Shown here: piece by piece, positions 13,506 to 22,810 of the stretch
How the letters are laid out: the number at the start of each line of letters is the position of its first letter
Position numbering within the stretch: the stretch's first letter is position 1
Assembly: GCA_004168015.1 (NCBI GenBank)
Contig: SEYW01000001.1
Coordinates: forward strand, 434,001-498,000
Reading direction: 5' to 3'
From: Methylolobus aquaticus
Lineage (GTDB): Bacteria > Pseudomonadota > Gammaproteobacteria > Methylococcales > Methylococcaceae
Length of the DNA stretch: 64,000 nt
The notes under the pieces: generated by a model
What the model saw: the letters and a program-made list of their open reading frames with translations, nothing else
Told to the model about the DNA's origin: nothing
Database searches by the model: none
Made by a program: the position numbers and the translations under genes

Positions 13506-14392
13506 GCCGTTTGGCCAAGGTTGAGACCCAAGCGCCGCGCCACCGGCATCAGCACACCGTCCAGGGCCATCACCAAGCTCAACGCAACGGCGAACAACAA
13601 CAGACCGGCAAAGGAATGCACGAAACCCTGCCCGGCCTCGTCGCCAAAGTGATAAGTCACGAGGACCAGCACGACCACACGGACCACGTTGGCGGCAATC
13701 GCGATCGGCACGGCGCAGGCTAGCAGCATCAAGTTGTAGGACAGACTGCGGTAACGCATCAGGTACAGGTAAAGCGCCGTCAGCGCTACCAGCGTAAAGA
13801 TGGAATTCAAACCGGAGCAGGCATCGGCCACGAGCAACTCGTAGGGTCCGACGCTGAGGATCACTCCGCTGCGCGCGATCGGATATCCAACGGCGTAGAG
13901 CAGATTCTCCGCGATCACCGAGACCAATTGCTTCAACGGGCCGGTTAGTCCGCTGATGACAAAGTCCGGGAGCGGAATCAGGAATAGGAGAAAGAAGACA
14001 GGGAACCAGACCGGACGCAACGACGGCCAGCCACGGATCGCCAGTATCGCGCCGGGAAACACCAGCAACTGCGACCCCAGGCTCAGCATGTAGATGTCCT
14101 GCGAGCGGCCGAGGGCATAGAACATCAGACCGACAACGAGCGCCACCCAGCCAATCACACGTCCGGCAGGGTCATCAGCTGGGGCCGAGGAGAAATCACG
14201 CCGGCGCTGCCATGCCAACCACAGGCAAACGGCAAGAATGATCGGGCCGTGAAAATCGTCCTCTATTGGCCACACGTCCTGGGCGAGGCCGATGTAGACC
14301 GGTAGGTAGAGTGCCGCGACGCACAAAAAAACCAGCAGGTAGGGCCAAGACGGGCTGTCCAGCCAGCGCCGTTGCTCCATTGAAGCGCTCAT
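13502..14392 (-). CDS. xrtB: Exosortase B
   Basis: Polytopic membrane cysteine protease/transpeptidase of the exosortase family, which processes PEP-CTERM-type C-terminal sorting signals. The catalytic residues are all visible: Cys192 in ADACSGLNSIFT, Arg238 in ANVVRVVVL and His259 in FVHSFAG. About eight membrane segments span the 296 aa. The kinase frame runs into it, but the base triplet at 14434 is TTG; ATG 14392 (MSASMEQRRW) is preferred and ATG 14380 is possible. No PEP-CTERM substrate is encoded in this window. Confidence 0.93.
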   Translation of the reverse strand: MSASMEQRRWLDSPSWPYLLVFLCVAALYLPVYIGLAQDVWPIEDDFHGPIILAVCLWLAWQRRRDFSSAPADDPAGRVIGWVALVVGLMFYALGRSQDIYMLSLGSQLLVFPGAILAIRGWPSLRPVWFPVFFLLFLIPLPDFVISGLTGPLKQLVSVIAENLLYAVGYPIARSGVILSVGPYELLVADACSGLNSIFTLVALTALYLYLMRYRSLSYNLMLLACAVPIAIAANVVRVVVLVLVTYHFGDEAGQGFVHSFAGLLLFAVALSLVMALDGVLMPVARRLGLNLGQTA

Positions 14393-14430
14393 GTCGCCAC
14401 GTGCAGGACTACCCGCGGGAAAACACCCGA

Positions 14431-15324
14431 TCAAGCGTCGATCAGCACGGACCCGAGCACGTTGACCCCCACCTGGCGCAGCGTTTCAGCGACGTTGCCA
14501 ACGCCCGACAAACTGGTCTTGCCCTTCTTGGCGATGACCAGAGCCGCTCCGGCCGCCGCTGCGACGATATGCACGTCGGCGATGCCCTCGGCCTCCGGAG
14601 TGTCGAGTATGATCACATCGTAATCTTCACGCAGTTCGTTGATGCGCTTGTTGAAGGCGCCGCGGGCCAGCAGTTCTTGAGGATTGGGGGGCTTGGGACC
14701 GGCCGGCAGGACCCACAGGTCGACCAGATCAGGTATGTGGCGGATAGCGTCGTTCCATGAAGCGCGCCCCGACAACACCGAGGACAATCCGACCGACGGA
14801 TCGAGTTGAAAGAGGTCATGCTGGCGCGGATGACGCATGTCCGCGTCGATCAACAGGGTTTTCTCGCCTACTTGGCAAAAGACAATCGCCAGATTCGCAG
14901 CGAGCACGCTCCGTCCCTCACCGCGGGCGGGACTGACGATGACCAGCGCCCGGTGACCCGGCTCGCCGGTGAACCACCGCAGCATGATGTGGCTGCGAAG
15001 TGCGCGCAAGGCTTCGGCTCGCTGGCCGTACGGTTCGAAGGCCGCGACCAGTTCGGGTGACAATAAGCTGGATTCGCGCGCGAGATAGGGGTAATTGAAT
15101 TGCCTCGCCAGCGCGTACTGGATATCTTCGGGCGTCAGCACCCCAATCGCGATGCCGGCCTCGCCGAATTCGAGCCCCTGGTCCTCCTGAACGTCCCGAA
15201 TGCGGTCGAGATCCTCGGGCGAAAGACGGCCCGTCTCGATCAGGATCGCACCCAGCGACAGGTTGTATCCGGGTTCGCCCACGTCGTCGGCCGACGGAAG
15301 ATTCATCGTCCTTTCTTTGGTCAT
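14431..15324 (-). CDS. epsG: EpsG-type polysaccharide tyrosine autokinase (exosortase-associated)
   Basis: BY-kinase-like P-loop ATPase of 297 aa that would control polysaccharide chain length. Residues 20-100 resemble a small MshEN/GspE N-terminal domain (GAILIETGRLSPEDLDRI). The kinase follows, with Walker A-like SPARGEGRSVLAANLA, Walker A' LLIDADMRHPRQHDLF and Walker B VIILDTP. The C-terminus lacks the tyrosine-rich tail of typical autokinases and ends SVLIDA. No Wzc-type membrane partner is nearby. Start ATG 15324; ATG 15306 (MNLPSADD) is an alternative. Confidence 0.85.
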   Translation of the reverse strand: MTKERTMNLPSADDVGEPGYNLSLGAILIETGRLSPEDLDRIRDVQEDQGLEFGEAGIAIGVLTPEDIQYALARQFNYPYLARESSLLSPELVAAFEPYGQRAEALRALRSHIMLRWFTGEPGHRALVIVSPARGEGRSVLAANLAIVFCQVGEKTLLIDADMRHPRQHDLFQLDPSVGLSSVLSGRASWNDAIRHIPDLVDLWVLPAGPKPPNPQELLARGAFNKRINELREDYDVIILDTPEAEGIADVHIVAAAAGAALVIAKKGKTSLSGVGNVAETLRQVGVNVLGSVLIDA

Positions 15325-15464
15325 CGGTCCAGGCCTGAGTTATGAGAGATACGTGACGAGCCCCGCTAGAATACCAGAAATGCCCGAGTCGCTGGACTTC
15401 GGGGCACGGACCGATTGACCGGAAGGGTTCGTCTTTTGCAACCGCTGCACGGCAGCCGGCGACG

Positions 15465-16337
15465 TTACAGGACCTGCGTATCGCCAACCTCGCGATGCCT
15501 GACCAGCACATCCCAGGCGCTGGATTCGAAGCGGCGGGCCAGCGTTTCGGCAACGTAGACGGAACGGTGCTGCCCCCCCGTACAGCCGATGGCGATCGTC
15601 AGATAACTCCGGTTTTCTGCCTGGAAACGGGGTATCCACCGGCTCAGAAACCCCGTCAGATCGTCGAGATACCCGCTCACGTCGCTGCTGTTCGATAGAA
15701 ACTCGGCCACGGCAACATCCTTGCCTGTCATGGCACGCAACGTGGGCTCCCAGTAAGGATTGGGCAGGCAGCGCACGTCGAACAGGAAGTCCGCGTCGAG
15801 CGGTACGCCATGTTTGAAACCAAAAGACAGGAAATAGAGTGACATGAGCGGCTTCCGGTCGGTATCGAAGCGCGCCCGCACCAGTTCCCGCAATTGCCGT
15901 ACGTTCGTGTGCGTCGTGTCGATCACGACATCCGCACGACAGGACACCGGCTCGAGCAATTCCCGCTCGAACACGATCGCCTCCCCGAGAGGCAGTCCCG
16001 ACCCCGTCAGCGGATGCTTGCGGCGCGTTTCGCTGAAGCGCTTCAGCAAGGCGCCGTCCTCCGCCTTGAGAAATAAAACCCGGGCATCGATGCCGAGCTG
16101 TCTGGCCAGTTCCAGACTGCCCGGAAACTGGTCGAGGCTGACCTGCTGACTGCGGGCATCGATACTGATCGCCGTGCGCCGGAAGGCGTCCTGTGAAGAT
16201 GCCACCGCCTGCGTAAGGAAGGACTCCAGCAGCGTGACGGGCAGATTGTCGATGCAGTAGAAGCCGCAGTCCTCCAGCGTTTCCAGCGCAACGCTCTTGC
16301 CGGAACCGGAGAGTCCACTGACAACCACCAGCTTCAT
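15465..16337 (-). CDS. rapZ: RNase adapter protein RapZ
   Basis: Nucleotide-binding protein which in Enterobacteria delivers the sRNA GlmZ to RNase E and so tunes GlmS; elsewhere annotated as YvcJ-like P-loop protein. The 290-aa protein has Walker A GLSGSGKS (residues 8-15) and the C-terminal signature GCTGGQHRSVYVAE. ATG 16337 (MKLVVVSGLSG) is the conserved start; the open frame continues 12 codons upstream. Its order after hpf is conserved, but ptsN, normally between them, is missing. Confidence 0.94.
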   Translation of the reverse strand: MKLVVVSGLSGSGKSVALETLEDCGFYCIDNLPVTLLESFLTQAVASSQDAFRRTAISIDARSQQVSLDQFPGSLELARQLGIDARVLFLKAEDGALLKRFSETRRKHPLTGSGLPLGEAIVFERELLEPVSCRADVVIDTTHTNVRQLRELVRARFDTDRKPLMSLYFLSFGFKHGVPLDADFLFDVRCLPNPYWEPTLRAMTGKDVAVAEFLSNSSDVSGYLDDLTGFLSRWIPRFQAENRSYLTIAIGCTGGQHRSVYVAETLARRFESSAWDVLVRHREVGDTQVL

Positions 16338-16422
16338 GTCATCCCCCCCTGGGTAGGTCGCGCAGTCGGCCACGGCACCACCTGAGCGGCCGACTGTACC
16401 GTTATTCGAAGCCGTCTTCGAA

Positions 16423-16719
16423 TCAGCCCCGATTGACCAGCTGAGTCTTTTCCTTATGGCGCAGCACCTGACGATCCAGCTTGTCGATCAAGCCATCGAT
16501 CGCCGCGTAGAGGTCCTCCTGCACATCCTCGGCATGGATCTTCGCACCGTTGAGTTGCACGGTTGCTTCGGCTTTCTGCTCCAGCTTCTCGACGGTCAGA
16601 ACGACATGCACGTCGATCACGTGATCGAAATGACGCTCGATGCGGCTGAGCTTTTCGGACACGTAAGTGCGCAACGCATCGGTAAGATTCACGTGGTGGC
16701 CGGTAATACTGATTTGCAT
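16423..16719 (-). CDS. hpf: Ribosome hibernation promoting factor (short form)
   Basis: A 98-aa protein beginning MQISITGHHVNLTDALR, the short HPF/YfiA family which binds the 30S decoding centre in stationary phase and promotes 100S dimers or inactive ribosomes. The beta-alpha-beta-beta-beta-alpha fold is covered, with the conserved EDLYAAIDGLIDKLDRQ helix. The start at ATG 16719 has AAGGA a few bases upstream (complement of about 16728-16732). It lies 38 nt after rpoN, the conserved order. Confidence 0.95.
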   Translation of the reverse strand: MQISITGHHVNLTDALRTYVSEKLSRIERHFDHVIDVHVVLTVEKLEQKAEATVQLNGAKIHAEDVQEDLYAAIDGLIDKLDRQVLRHKEKTQLVNRG

Positions 16720-16757
16720 GGCTGTCTTCCTTAAGGTGTCGTGGAGTTGGCAGGCAT

Positions 16758-18215
16758 TCAGATCACCTGCCTGCGCTCGTTGGAAGGCGGTATGGCCAGC
16801 GCCTCCCGGTACTTGGCGATCGTGCGGCGTGCCACGTTGATACCCTTTTGCTTGAAGATATCCGCTATGGCGTGATCGCTCAGGGGCTTTTCGGGATTCT
16901 CGGCATCGACGATGGCGCGCAGGTGCGCCTTTATTGCCGTCGCCGAACACTCGCCGCCAGCATTCGTCGACACGTGGCTGGAAAAAAAATACTTGAACTC
17001 GAATATGCCGTTGGCGGTGTGCATGTACTTCTGTGTGGTAACCCGCGAGATCGTCGACTCGTGCATACCCACCTCCTCGGCTACATCCCGCAGTACCAAC
17101 GGCTTCATGGCCATGGGTCCCTGCTCGAGAAAATCCTTCTGGTGCTCGACGATGGAGCGCGCGACCTTCAGCAAGGTCTCATTGCGACTGTGCAGACTCT
17201 TGATGAACCAGCGTGCCTCCTGCAGGTGATTTTTCATGGCGACATTGTCGGCGCTGCTGTCGGCCCGGCGCACCATGCCCGAGTAGAACGGGTTGATCCG
17301 CAGCTTCGGCGCGATATCCGGGTTCAGGTTCACCACCCATTGCGATCCGATCTTCGACACGAATACGTCGGGAACGACATACTGCGATTCCCCGGTCTGC
17401 ACCAGGCGCCCTGGTTTGGGCTCGAGCGTGCGGATCAGCGCGACGATTTCCGCCAACTGGGCATCGTTGACGTCCAGAACGCGCTTCAGGCGCGCCAGAT
17501 CCTTTTTGCCGAGCACCTCGAGATAGTGCTGGACCAACTCCAAGGCCTTTTTGCGATGCGGTGTGGCCTCGGGCAGCTGACGGAGCTGGATGGCGAGGCA
17601 ATCGGCCAGATCCGCTGCGGCCACACCCGCCGGATCGAGATTCTGAACCAGGTGCAGGACCGCGGTGACTTCCTCCGGGTCCAGTCCGTCCAACTGCGTC
17701 TGCAGAGACTGTACGATGTCGTTGATCGGGCTGCTCAGGTAACCCTCATCGTTGACCGCATCGACGATGGCAAGGCCGATGGCATGGTCTCGCTCGCTCA
17801 ACGGCAGCATGTCGAGTTGCCAGCCAAGATGATCCCGCAAGCTCTGGGGCTGAGCCCGCTGGAAGACGAAATCGTCGCTATCATTGTCGGGGAGCGAGTT
17901 GGAATACGACTGCAGTCCTTCATAGACCTCGTCCCAGGAGGAGTCGATCGGCAACTCCTGAGGAATGTCGGAGGCTTTGTCGAGGTCAGGCAGCTCCTGA
18001 AAATCCGTCGCGGCCGACTCCACGGGAACGGTGTCGGACGACTCCGGGAAGGCACCGTCATCCTCTGCCGCCTCGAGCATCATGTTGGAGTCCAGAGCCT
18101 GCTGGATCTCCTGATGCAGTTCGAGGGTCGACAACTGCAGCAGCTTGATGGCCTGTTGCAGCTGGGGCGTCATCGCCAGCTGCTGGCCCAGACGGAGTTG
18201 GAGGCTTTGTTTCAT
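16758..18215 (-). CDS. rpoN: RNA polymerase sigma-54 factor
   Basis: Alternative sigma factor for -24/-12 promoters which needs AAA+ activators such as NtrC, encoded in this window. Region I is glutamine-rich (MKQSLQLRLGQQLAMTPQLQQAIKLLQLSTLEL), followed by an acidic linker (about 50-110), the core-binding region, and the C-terminal RpoN box ARRTIAKYREAL. Length is 485 aa with ATG 18215. Both glnA and glnL here carry matching promoters. Confidence 0.98.
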   Translation of the reverse strand: MKQSLQLRLGQQLAMTPQLQQAIKLLQLSTLELHQEIQQALDSNMMLEAAEDDGAFPESSDTVPVESAATDFQELPDLDKASDIPQELPIDSSWDEVYEGLQSYSNSLPDNDSDDFVFQRAQPQSLRDHLGWQLDMLPLSERDHAIGLAIVDAVNDEGYLSSPINDIVQSLQTQLDGLDPEEVTAVLHLVQNLDPAGVAAADLADCLAIQLRQLPEATPHRKKALELVQHYLEVLGKKDLARLKRVLDVNDAQLAEIVALIRTLEPKPGRLVQTGESQYVVPDVFVSKIGSQWVVNLNPDIAPKLRINPFYSGMVRRADSSADNVAMKNHLQEARWFIKSLHSRNETLLKVARSIVEHQKDFLEQGPMAMKPLVLRDVAEEVGMHESTISRVTTQKYMHTANGIFEFKYFFSSHVSTNAGGECSATAIKAHLRAIVDAENPEKPLSDHAIADIFKQKGINVARRTIAKYREALAIPPSNERRQVI

Positions 18216-18359
18216 TGGGCAATCGAATCGCGCTGAGCGAAAAAATCTACTGCTGGACGACCTTGCCCGAGGCTCTCGGCGCGTCGCCGGATCGGGCGAT
18301 GACATCGCCTCGCCCCACCTGAGCACCACCCGTCAAAGTTCGCCGTCATGCCATCGCGC

Positions 18360-19085
18360 CTACATTGAGAAATTTTCACCCAGATACACCTGGCGCACTT
18401 CGGGATTAGCGACAATCTGCTCGCTGTCCCCCTCAGCGATCACACGGCCACCGGCCAGGATATAGGCGCGGTCGCAAATTCCGAGGGTCTCCCGCACATT
18501 GTGCTCGGTGATCAGAATCCCGATACCCCGATCCTTCAGGTGATTGATGATTTTCTGGATGTCGATGATCGAGATGGGGTCAACACCGGCAAAGGGCTCG
18601 TCGAGCAACATGAAGCGCGGCTCGCACGCCAAGGCGCGAGCGATCTCCACACGTCGCCGCTCGCCACCCGAGAGTCCCATCGCCTTTTGCGCATGAAGGT
18701 GTCCGATGGCGAATTCCTCGAGCAATTCTTCGATGATCAACTCTCGCTGGCCATTCGTCAGTTCGTCGCGCAATTCGAGCACCGCACGCAGATTCTGACG
18801 GACGGTCAGTCGCCGAAAGATCGACGGTTCCTGCGGCAGATAACCAATGCCGAGCCGGGCTCTGGCATGCATCGGCAGGTGAGTCACGTTTGCCTCATCG
18901 ATCGCGATGCCGCCGCTGTCCGGCCGGATCAGGCCGACGATCATGTAGAAGCTGGTGGTCTTGCCGGCGCCGTTCGGACCCAGTAGACCGACAATCTCCC
19001 CGGACTGTATGGAGAGGCTGACGCCGTCCACCACCTTCCGTTTGTGGTAATCCTTGCACAGATTGACGGCGGACAGTACGGTCAT
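18360..19085 (-). CDS. lptB: LPS export ABC transporter ATP-binding protein
   Basis: Cytoplasmic ATPase driving LptB2FG, which extracts LPS from the inner membrane onto the LptC-LptA bridge. The 241-aa protein has Walker [10 protein letters not shown], signature [15 protein letters not shown], Walker [14 protein letters not shown] and the switch His in ITEHNVRE. It starts 12 nt after lptA; 144 nt separate it from rpoN. Confidence 0.98.
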   Translation of the reverse strand: MTVLSAVNLCKDYHKRKVVDGVSLSIQSGEIVGLLGPNGAGKTTSFYMIVGLIRPDSGGIAIDEANVTHLPMHARARLGIGYLPQEPSIFRRLTVRQNLRAVLELRDELTNGQRELIIEELLEEFAIGHLHAQKAMGLSGGERRRVEIARALACEPRFMLLDEPFAGVDPISIIDIQKIINHLKDRGIGILITEHNVRETLGICDRAYILAGGRVIAEGDSEQIVANPEVRQVYLGENFSM

Positions 19086-19097
19086 CGGTCATTCACG

Positions 19098-19607
19098 CTA
19101 TTTGTCTTTCGGCTGCAGCGTCACATGGACGCGCTTGCTCGCGGATGCGGGGCTGCCCGCTTTAGCGACGCCCTTCGCACTGTCGTACTCGATCCGATCG
19201 CTCTCAGTCGTCATCGTGCCCTGGGTCACCACGGCCCGCTCGAGCAGGATCAGAATGCCGGTTTCCGGAAAGTATTCCATGCGCTGGGAGACCCCGTTCA
19301 GTTCCTCGCCGCCCCCCTCTGGCGTCTGTTTCAGGCGGACCGGACGGCCTACCGCGACGACCTTGTCAGTCTTTGAATCCTTCTGGTAGACGGTCATCTG
19401 ATCGGAGTTCACGACCAGACTACCCTGCGTAGCCTGAACATCGCCGATGTAGACGGTCTCCCCGGTCGTCTCGTCGAACGTCGCCTGATTGGCCTCGATG
19501 AAGATAGGCTGGCTGGAGTCGCTGTCCAACGCCAGCGCCGGGGACATCCCCAGCGACCCTGCCCCCAGCATCCAACAAACACGACGCAAGACCCGAATCG
19601 TCAACAT
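19098..19607 (-). CDS. lptA: Lipopolysaccharide transport periplasmic protein LptA
   Basis: Periplasmic beta-jellyroll protein forming the LPS bridge between LptC and LptD. 169 aa with a cleavable signal peptide (RRVCWMLGAGSLGMSPALA) and an OstA-type domain (FIEANQATFDETTGETVYIGDV). Gap to lptC is 9 nt and to lptB 12 nt, fitting one operon. Confidence 0.95.
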   Translation of the reverse strand: MLTIRVLRRVCWMLGAGSLGMSPALALDSDSSQPIFIEANQATFDETTGETVYIGDVQATQGSLVVNSDQMTVYQKDSKTDKVVAVGRPVRLKQTPEGGGEELNGVSQRMEYFPETGILILLERAVVTQGTMTTESDRIEYDSAKGVAKAGSPASASKRVHVTLQPKDK

Positions 19608-19616
19608 AAGCTCAGC

Positions 19617-20261
19617 CTATTTTCTTTTCCCGGCCTGCTGCGGCCGCACCTTGCGTCGCGGCCGCGTGTCGGGCGCGCGGACCACATCGTGCCTGCGCCG
19701 CACCGACGACAGCACCGTCACCTTTAAAGCCTTCCCGAAATGCGCCTGCATGCCGACGCCTGACAACTCGTCGGGGGGGCTTACGATCTGCACGAAATCG
19801 TCCGTTTCCCCATACTCCTCGTCGGGCAGGATCTTGACGTTGGACGCTTCCGCCCGGACCGTGCGTCCATTGCGGTCGGCATCACGCAGAACCAGCACAG
19901 GCCCCTTGAGAAAGACCTCGCTGCCGCGAGACGACACGGTACCCTGCTCCCCGTGTACGACCCAGGGCGGCCCGTCTCCGGAGAACATCGTCAGCACCGG
20001 CTTTTCCAGCTCCGAATGGTCATCGTTGTCGTAATGCGTCAGCTTTTCGGCGTACAGGATATTCTTGGTCTTCCCCGCTTCGTCGGCAATGGTGCGCAGT
20101 AGGTTTACCGCATAATAGTCGACCGTGCCCTTGGGCTTAGGTTCGATCGGCTCAGCGGGTGGCGTCAACCACTGGGCCAGCCAGCCCGTGCCGCCGACGA
20201 TCAGCAGCAGCACCCCATACAGCAACACGCTCCGCGGCGACGCGGACGTCGGGAACTTCAT
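19617..20261 (-). CDS. lptC: LPS export system protein LptC
   Basis: Bitopic inner-membrane protein handing LPS from LptB2FG to LptA. A single membrane helix (VLLYGVLLLIVGGTGWLAQWL) near residue 12 is followed by a periplasmic jellyroll. At 214 aa it is longer than E. coli LptC (191). The extra length is a strongly basic C-terminal tail with RRRH, RPRRK and GKRK clusters. Its start overlaps the kdsC stop by 4 bp (20258-20261). Confidence 0.9.
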   Translation of the reverse strand: MKFPTSASPRSVLLYGVLLLIVGGTGWLAQWLTPPAEPIEPKPKGTVDYYAVNLLRTIADEAGKTKNILYAEKLTHYDNDDHSELEKPVLTMFSGDGPPWVVHGEQGTVSSRGSEVFLKGPVLVLRDADRNGRTVRAEASNVKILPDEEYGETDDFVQIVSPPDELSGVGMQAHFGKALKVTVLSSVRRRHDVVRAPDTRPRRKVRPQQAGKRK

Positions 20262-20824
20262 GCGTAGCGCTCGACGACCCCAGGCAAAGTCCCTTGCGCA
20301 TACATGACGAGATCACAAACCTCGCGCGCCGCCCCGTGTCCGCCGGCTTGCCGCGTCTGCCAGTGCGCGATGCCAAGCAGCGTGAAATGCGCATCGGCCA
20401 CGGCAACGCCAAGCCCCACTCTCCGCATGACCGCGAGATCCAACAAGTCGTCGCCGACATAAGCCACCTGATCGAGGGACAGCGCCTGCTGTGCACAGAG
20501 AACCTGCAAGACCGGCAGTTTGTCCTCGATACCCTGAAAGACACGATCAATCCCGAGGTTTTCCATACGCCGCGACACCGACTCGGACTTGCGCCCGGAA
20601 ATCACCGCGGTCTCGACCCCGGTCGATCGCAACAGCTTCAGGCCATGGCCATCCCGCGCATGGAAGGCCTTGTACTCCCTGCCCTGCTCGTCGAAAAAGA
20701 GTTTGCCATCGGTCAGGACCCCGTCGACATCGAAGACCACGAGCCGGACCTTCGCGGCCCGCGCCACCACGTCGGCAGCGACATCAAGCGCGATGGGTGG
20801 CAGAGGTGGAGGAAGGCTGTGCAT
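20258..20824 (-). CDS. kdsC: 3-deoxy-D-manno-octulosonate 8-phosphate phosphatase
   Basis: HAD-family phosphatase that hydrolyses KDO-8-P to KDO for lipid A core synthesis. Motif I is VVFDVDGVLTDG, motif II AVISGRKSE and motif III/IV VAYVGDDLLDLAVM; no cap domain, as in tetrameric KdsC. ATG 20824 gives 188 aa; the longer frame opens with a TTG and adds only five codons. It is 43 nt after kdsD. Confidence 0.96.
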   Translation of the reverse strand: MHSLPPPLPPIALDVAADVVARAAKVRLVVFDVDGVLTDGKLFFDEQGREYKAFHARDGHGLKLLRSTGVETAVISGRKSESVSRRMENLGIDRVFQGIEDKLPVLQVLCAQQALSLDQVAYVGDDLLDLAVMRRVGLGVAVADAHFTLLGIAHWQTRQAGGHGAAREVCDLVMYAQGTLPGVVERYA

Positions 20825-20867
20825 AGAAGCAGGGCTCGGCAAAGGCGCTCAATCGGCTCACAGGTAT

Positions 20868-21881
20868 CTACATCACTCCGGCGCGCAGCAGGTCATGCAT
20901 GTTCAAGGCTCCCAGCAGGCGGTGCTCCGAATCAACGATCAGCAAGGCATTGATAGACAGCTCTTGCATCAGGCGCAAGGCTTCCGCCGCAAGCACATCG
21001 GGGCCCAGCGTCCGGCAACCCCGGGTCATGACGTCGGCGATCGGCGTGGCATGGATGTCATGGGCCTTTTCAAAAAGGCGACGCAAATCGCCATCCGTGA
21101 AAATGCCGCAAACCCGGGCTTCGGCATCGGCTACCGCCGTCATGCCCAGTTTCTTGGCAGTCATTTCCAACACGGCGTCGCTGACCGCAACAGTCGGTGG
21201 AACCACCGGGATCTCATTGCCCTGATGCATGACGTCGCGAACCCGCAGCAGCAGGCGCCGGCCAAGGCTGCCACCGGGGTGGGACAAGGCGAAGTCTTCC
21301 TGCGTGAACCCGCGCGCTTCCAGCAGCGCTACCGCCAAGGCATCGCCGATAACCAGTGCCGCGGTCGAACTCGAGGTTGGCGCCAGACCGAGCGGGCAGG
21401 CCTCGACCCTCACGCTCGCATCGATGTGGGCATCTGCCTCCCGGGCCAGCGTGGACCCTGGGTTGCCGGTAATGGCCACCAGAGGGACGCCCAAGCGCTT
21501 GATCAAAGGAAGGATAGTCAGTAACTCTTCGGTGCAGCCCGAATTCGATAGCGCCAGCACGACGTCCGCGGCGGTGATCATGCCCAGATCCCCATGGCAG
21601 GCTTCGCCCGGATGAACGAAGAAGGCGGGACTGCCCGTGCTGGCCAGGGTCGCCGCAATCTTGCCGCCCACATGCCCTGACTTGCCCATGCCGGTCACTA
21701 CGATGCGTCCGGCACACTCCATCAAAAGGCGGCAGGCATGAGCGAATTGCATATCGATGCGCGCCTCAAGCGCCGCTACCGCTTCGGCCTCAATCGCAAT
21801 CACCCGCCGCCCCATGGCAAGGAAGGTGTCGTCAGCGGATGACTTGATTGCAGCCAAAGTGGCAGCCGATGGTTTGCTCAT
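20868..21881 (-). CDS. kdsD: Arabinose-5-phosphate isomerase
   Basis: Converts ribulose-5-phosphate to arabinose-5-phosphate, the first committed step toward KDO. 337 aa: a SIS domain with [24 protein letters not shown] and [13 protein letters not shown], then two CBS domains from about residue 210. ATG 21881 (MSKPSAATL) is the start; the open frame extends 68 unconserved codons upstream. It opens the kdsD-kdsC-lptC-lptA-lptB-rpoN operon. Confidence 0.96.
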   Translation of the reverse strand: MSKPSAATLAAIKSSADDTFLAMGRRVIAIEAEAVAALEARIDMQFAHACRLLMECAGRIVVTGMGKSGHVGGKIAATLASTGSPAFFVHPGEACHGDLGMITAADVVLALSNSGCTEELLTILPLIKRLGVPLVAITGNPGSTLAREADAHIDASVRVEACPLGLAPTSSSTAALVIGDALAVALLEARGFTQEDFALSHPGGSLGRRLLLRVRDVMHQGNEIPVVPPTVAVSDAVLEMTAKKLGMTAVADAEARVCGIFTDGDLRRLFEKAHDIHATPIADVMTRGCRTLGPDVLAAEALRLMQELSINALLIVDSEHRLLGALNMHDLLRAGVM

Positions 21882-22057
21882 TTCAATAATTATGCCATGA
21901 ACATTCCCGGCTGTACCCGTCACACTGATCCGGAAGTGCCTCAGAGGTATTGATGAACTCGTCGGAACGGCATCGAGGAGGCTTCGCGGGCCACGAGGAG
22001 GAGCGTCGTGCTGGACGCGGATCCAGGGCCCCGGTAATAAGCGAACGAGGGGGAAGT

Positions 22058-22085
22058 TTGACAAATCATATCTGTTGCTTATCAT
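22058..22085 (+). promoter_or_regulatory. Sigma-70 promoter of the rlpA-like gene
   Basis: A perfect -35 TTGACA (22058-22063), a 16-bp spacer and -10 TATCAT (22080-22085, 5 of 6 matches) stand out in an AT-rich patch. The predicted transcript starts near 22092, about 34 nt before the GTG start at 22126. Confidence 0.75.
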
Positions 22086-22125
22086 GGGGTCGCGGAGGCT
22101 TTTCCGCCAACCGAAGGAGGCCCGC

Positions 22126-22542
22126 GTGGCTTTGTCAACAAAAAAGTTTAAGTTTTTATTGTTATTGATGTTTTTTGGAGCACAAGCAATTAGCTCCCTG
22201 GCTTCGGCGCATCAGACGGCGGTAGGCACGGCGTCGTTCTACGCAGAACGCTTCCACGGCCGGAAGACTGCCAGCGGCGAACGCTATAACATGCACGACC
22301 TTACCGCCGCGACCGTGCACTCGCGCTATCCGTTGGGTTCCATTCTGCGGGTGACGAATCTTGGCAACGACCGTAGCGTCGAGGTACGCGTAAACGATCG
22401 AGGGCCGTTACCGCGCGGACGCGTGCTCGACCTGTCCAAGCGCGCCGCCACGGAGCTTGGCTTCTTGCACGCCGGCCTGGCCCGTGTAAAGGTGGAAGTC
22501 CTGCGTTGGGGCAGATCGGAATCTGGAAACGAACCGTCCTGA
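22126..22542 (+). CDS. rlpA: Septal ring lytic transglycosylase RlpA-like protein
   Basis: A 138-aa exported protein with a signal peptide ([23 protein letters not shown]) and an RlpA double-psi beta-barrel domain ([43 protein letters not shown]). It has no C-terminal SPOR domain, so it is shorter than E. coli RlpA. The start is GTG 22126, set by AAGGAGG 5 nt upstream; ATGs at 22075/22084 overlap the -10 element and lack a ribosome site. The signal-peptide codons are markedly AT-rich compared with neighbours. The glycan-lytic activity is family knowledge, not shown here. Confidence 0.88.
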   Translation: MALSTKKFKFLLLLMFFGAQAISSLASAHQTAVGTASFYAERFHGRKTASGERYNMHDLTAATVHSRYPLGSILRVTNLGNDRSVEVRVNDRGPLPRGRVLDLSKRAATELGFLHAGLARVKVEVLRWGRSESGNEPS

Positions 22543-22810
22543 GAGGATAGACGGAACCTCTAACATCGGAAAACCTTGGAGCTGACCGAAGTTTTCGGCG
22601 ATGTTACTCGACTAGCACGCTCCGCAACGGCAGCGTGCCGTTACCGTGACCTGAAGCGGATCGCCAGTAAGCGCCACCCCGCCCCGTGAGGGCGACCCCG
22701 GAAGCGGACTGGCGATACGCTCCCTCCTTAAAGGACGCCCCGGCACAAAGACGGCGCCGGTTCCAAAAACGGCGCTTGCAATTATCGCCGCCCCAGAGAA
22801 CCCAAAAAGT

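Noticed and set aside
16848..18236. 462-aa open frame on the plus strand opposite rpoN
   Set aside because: Antisense shadow: rpoN on the other strand has full family homology, while this frame has no recognisable domain.
22626..22642. AACGGCA-GCG-TGCCGTT hairpin after the rlpA-like gene as intrinsic terminator
   Set aside because: No following T-tract and about 85 nt beyond the stop; termination not supported.
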